DNA of 64,000 nt from Euonymus europaeus (taxonomy: Eukaryota > Streptophyta > Magnoliopsida > Celastrales > Celastraceae). The stretch covers positions 15,580,001 to 15,644,000 of the forward strand of contig OY756962.1 in the NCBI GenBank assembly GCA_963580455.1, read 5' to 3'. A model generated the notes under the pieces. That model did not search any database and was not told where the DNA came from. It saw only the letters and a list, made by a program, of their open reading frames with translations. Positions 63,538 to 64,000 of the stretch are shown here, piece by piece (positions within the stretch are counted from its first letter, which is position 1; every line of letters starts with the position of its first letter). Made by a program: the position numbers and the translations under genes.

Positions 63538-64000
63538 TGTCAAATTTTACGAGTATAAGCTTCCAAGATTAATTCGATGCCAAAACACCAACTTTTAATC
63601 ACAAATGGACAAAACCGTTAAAAGCTCCTCCATAGAGAGAGTTGAGCAACTTCGGATCAACAAAGTTGCTCGGGATACACTTTTTATTGTTCTTCTTTGT
63701 CAAATTTTACGAGTATAAGCTTCCTAGATTATTTCGATGCTAAAACACCATCTTTCTATGACAAATGGACAAAACCGTTAAAAGCCCCTCCATAGAGAGA
63801 GTTGAGCAAGTTCGGACCAACAAAGTTGCTCGGGATACACTTTTTATTGTTCTTCTTTGTCAAATTTTACGAGTATAAGCTTCCTAGATTTTTTCGATGC
63901 TAAAACACCATCTTTCTATGACAAATGGACAAAACCGTTAAAAGTCCCTCCATAGAGAGAGTTGAGAAACTTCGGACCATCAAAGTTGCTTGGTGTACGC
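63538..64000 (+). repeat. Array tail at the window edge
   Basis: Just under three forward monomers, similar to the end of the 2,724-bp copies at a 480-bp spacing (GAGCAAGTTCGG at 63323 and 63803). The window stops within a dimer-type monomer after TTGCTTGGTGTACGC, so the array continues. Confidence 0.85.

Larger units (their letters stand above)
1..64000 (+). repeat. 160-bp satellite DNA array filling the window
   Basis: The sequence returns to the same phase every 160 bases from the first base to the last, about 400 monomers, with small indels (mostly 1 base) that slowly shift the register. One typical copy is about 37% GC. Constant landmarks in order: TTCGATG, ACACCA, ACAAATGGAC, AAAACCGTTAAAAG, ATAGAGAGAGTTGAGCAACTTCG, CAAAGTTGCTCGG, ACTTTTTATTGT, TATGTCAAATTTTACGAG, and TATAAGCTTCC with a HindIII site. 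All monomers run in the + direction except the three inverted blocks listed separately. Both window ends cut a monomer, so the array is larger than seen. Monomer length and nested higher-order repeats fit a centromeric or heterochromatic satellite, probably of a plant; that is inference. No genes, transposons or unique spacers interrupt it. Confidence 0.98.

Noticed and set aside
1..64000. CRISPR array.
   Set aside because: There are no unique spacers: the whole 160-bp unit is repeated, unlike short repeats of 25-40 bp separated by distinct spacers of similar size.
1..64000. CENP-B box in the monomer.
   Set aside because: CTTCGGACCAAC resembles the first half of the motif, but the CGGG part lies about nine bases too far downstream.
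1..64000. Naming the species or matching to a known plant satellite family.
   Set aside because: A short stretch (TGTTTTGG, then TCGAA on the minus strand) recalls Brassicaceae centromeric repeats, but the similarity is too short and from memory, so I make no assignment.
1..64000. tRNA, rRNA, telomeric repeats or a Pol III promoter in the monomer.
   Set aside because: I saw no cloverleaf with anticodon arm, no rRNA signature, no TTTAGGG-type runs, and no convincing A-box and B-box pair.

Overview
The whole 64 kb window is one uninterrupted tandem array of a 160-bp satellite DNA monomer, about 400 copies. It starts and ends inside a monomer, so the array continues beyond both edges. I found no protein-coding gene, tRNA, rRNA, transposon, simple-sequence tract or unique DNA. 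The many short open frames (roughly 60-128 codons) are by-products of the satellite: 160 bp leaves a remainder of 1 when divided by 3, so the same DNA is read in all three frames in neighbouring monomers, and related peptides recur wherever a monomer variant lacks a stop.

The organism must be a eukaryote. A near-nucleosome-length AT-rich monomer (about 37% GC in one typical copy), a HindIII site in most monomers, multi-level higher-order repeats and decay at CpG sites best fit a centromeric or pericentromeric/heterochromatic satellite of a flowering plant. Clade and chromosomal position are inference; I do not recognise the satellite family with certainty.

Monomers fall into three recurring types, told apart in the first third of the repeat. 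A has GATGCC and TTTTTATCACAAATGG. B has GATGCT and CTTTCTATGACAAATGG. C has GATTCC or GATTCT and CTTTCTATGAGAAAT. Most carry a dyad: GAGCAACTT, 10 nt, AAGTTGCTC.

Layout. (1) 1-16.4 kb: a large segmental-duplication zone. A block holding a 1,186-bp inverted segment occurs three times (inversions at 1851-3036, 5484-6669, 11518-12703). Two copies belong to a 6,034-bp tandem duplication, 4136-10169 and 10170-16203. (2) 16.4-21.7 kb: mixed monomers with only short dimer/trimer duplications. (3) 21.7-24.9 kb: a 1.6-kb 10-mer in two copies. (4) 25-33 kb: trimer, 9-mer (1,440 bp) and 27-mer-spaced (4,320 bp) duplications. (5) 33.2-39.6 kb: a 2,720-bp 17-mer in about 2.35 copies. (6) 39.7-44.9 kb: a 2-kb segment repeated at 3,206 bp. 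(7) 44.9-49.3 kb: a 1,768-bp spaced duplication, first 640-bp units, then 321-bp dimers. (8) 49.3-54.7 kb: the most regular part, a 640-bp four-monomer repeat in two linked versions. (9) 53.4-57.0 kb: a 1,761-bp tandem duplication, then five 321-bp dimers to 58.1 kb. (10) 58.1-63.5 kb: a 2,724-bp 17-mer in two near-identical copies, then a short tail.

There is no gene system here. The biology is structural: a satellite repeatedly remodelled by unequal exchange, with inversion junctions at microhomology and foldback-capable DNA. All boundaries and similarities were judged by eye; duplication edges are good to roughly 10-50 bp unless a junction base is stated.
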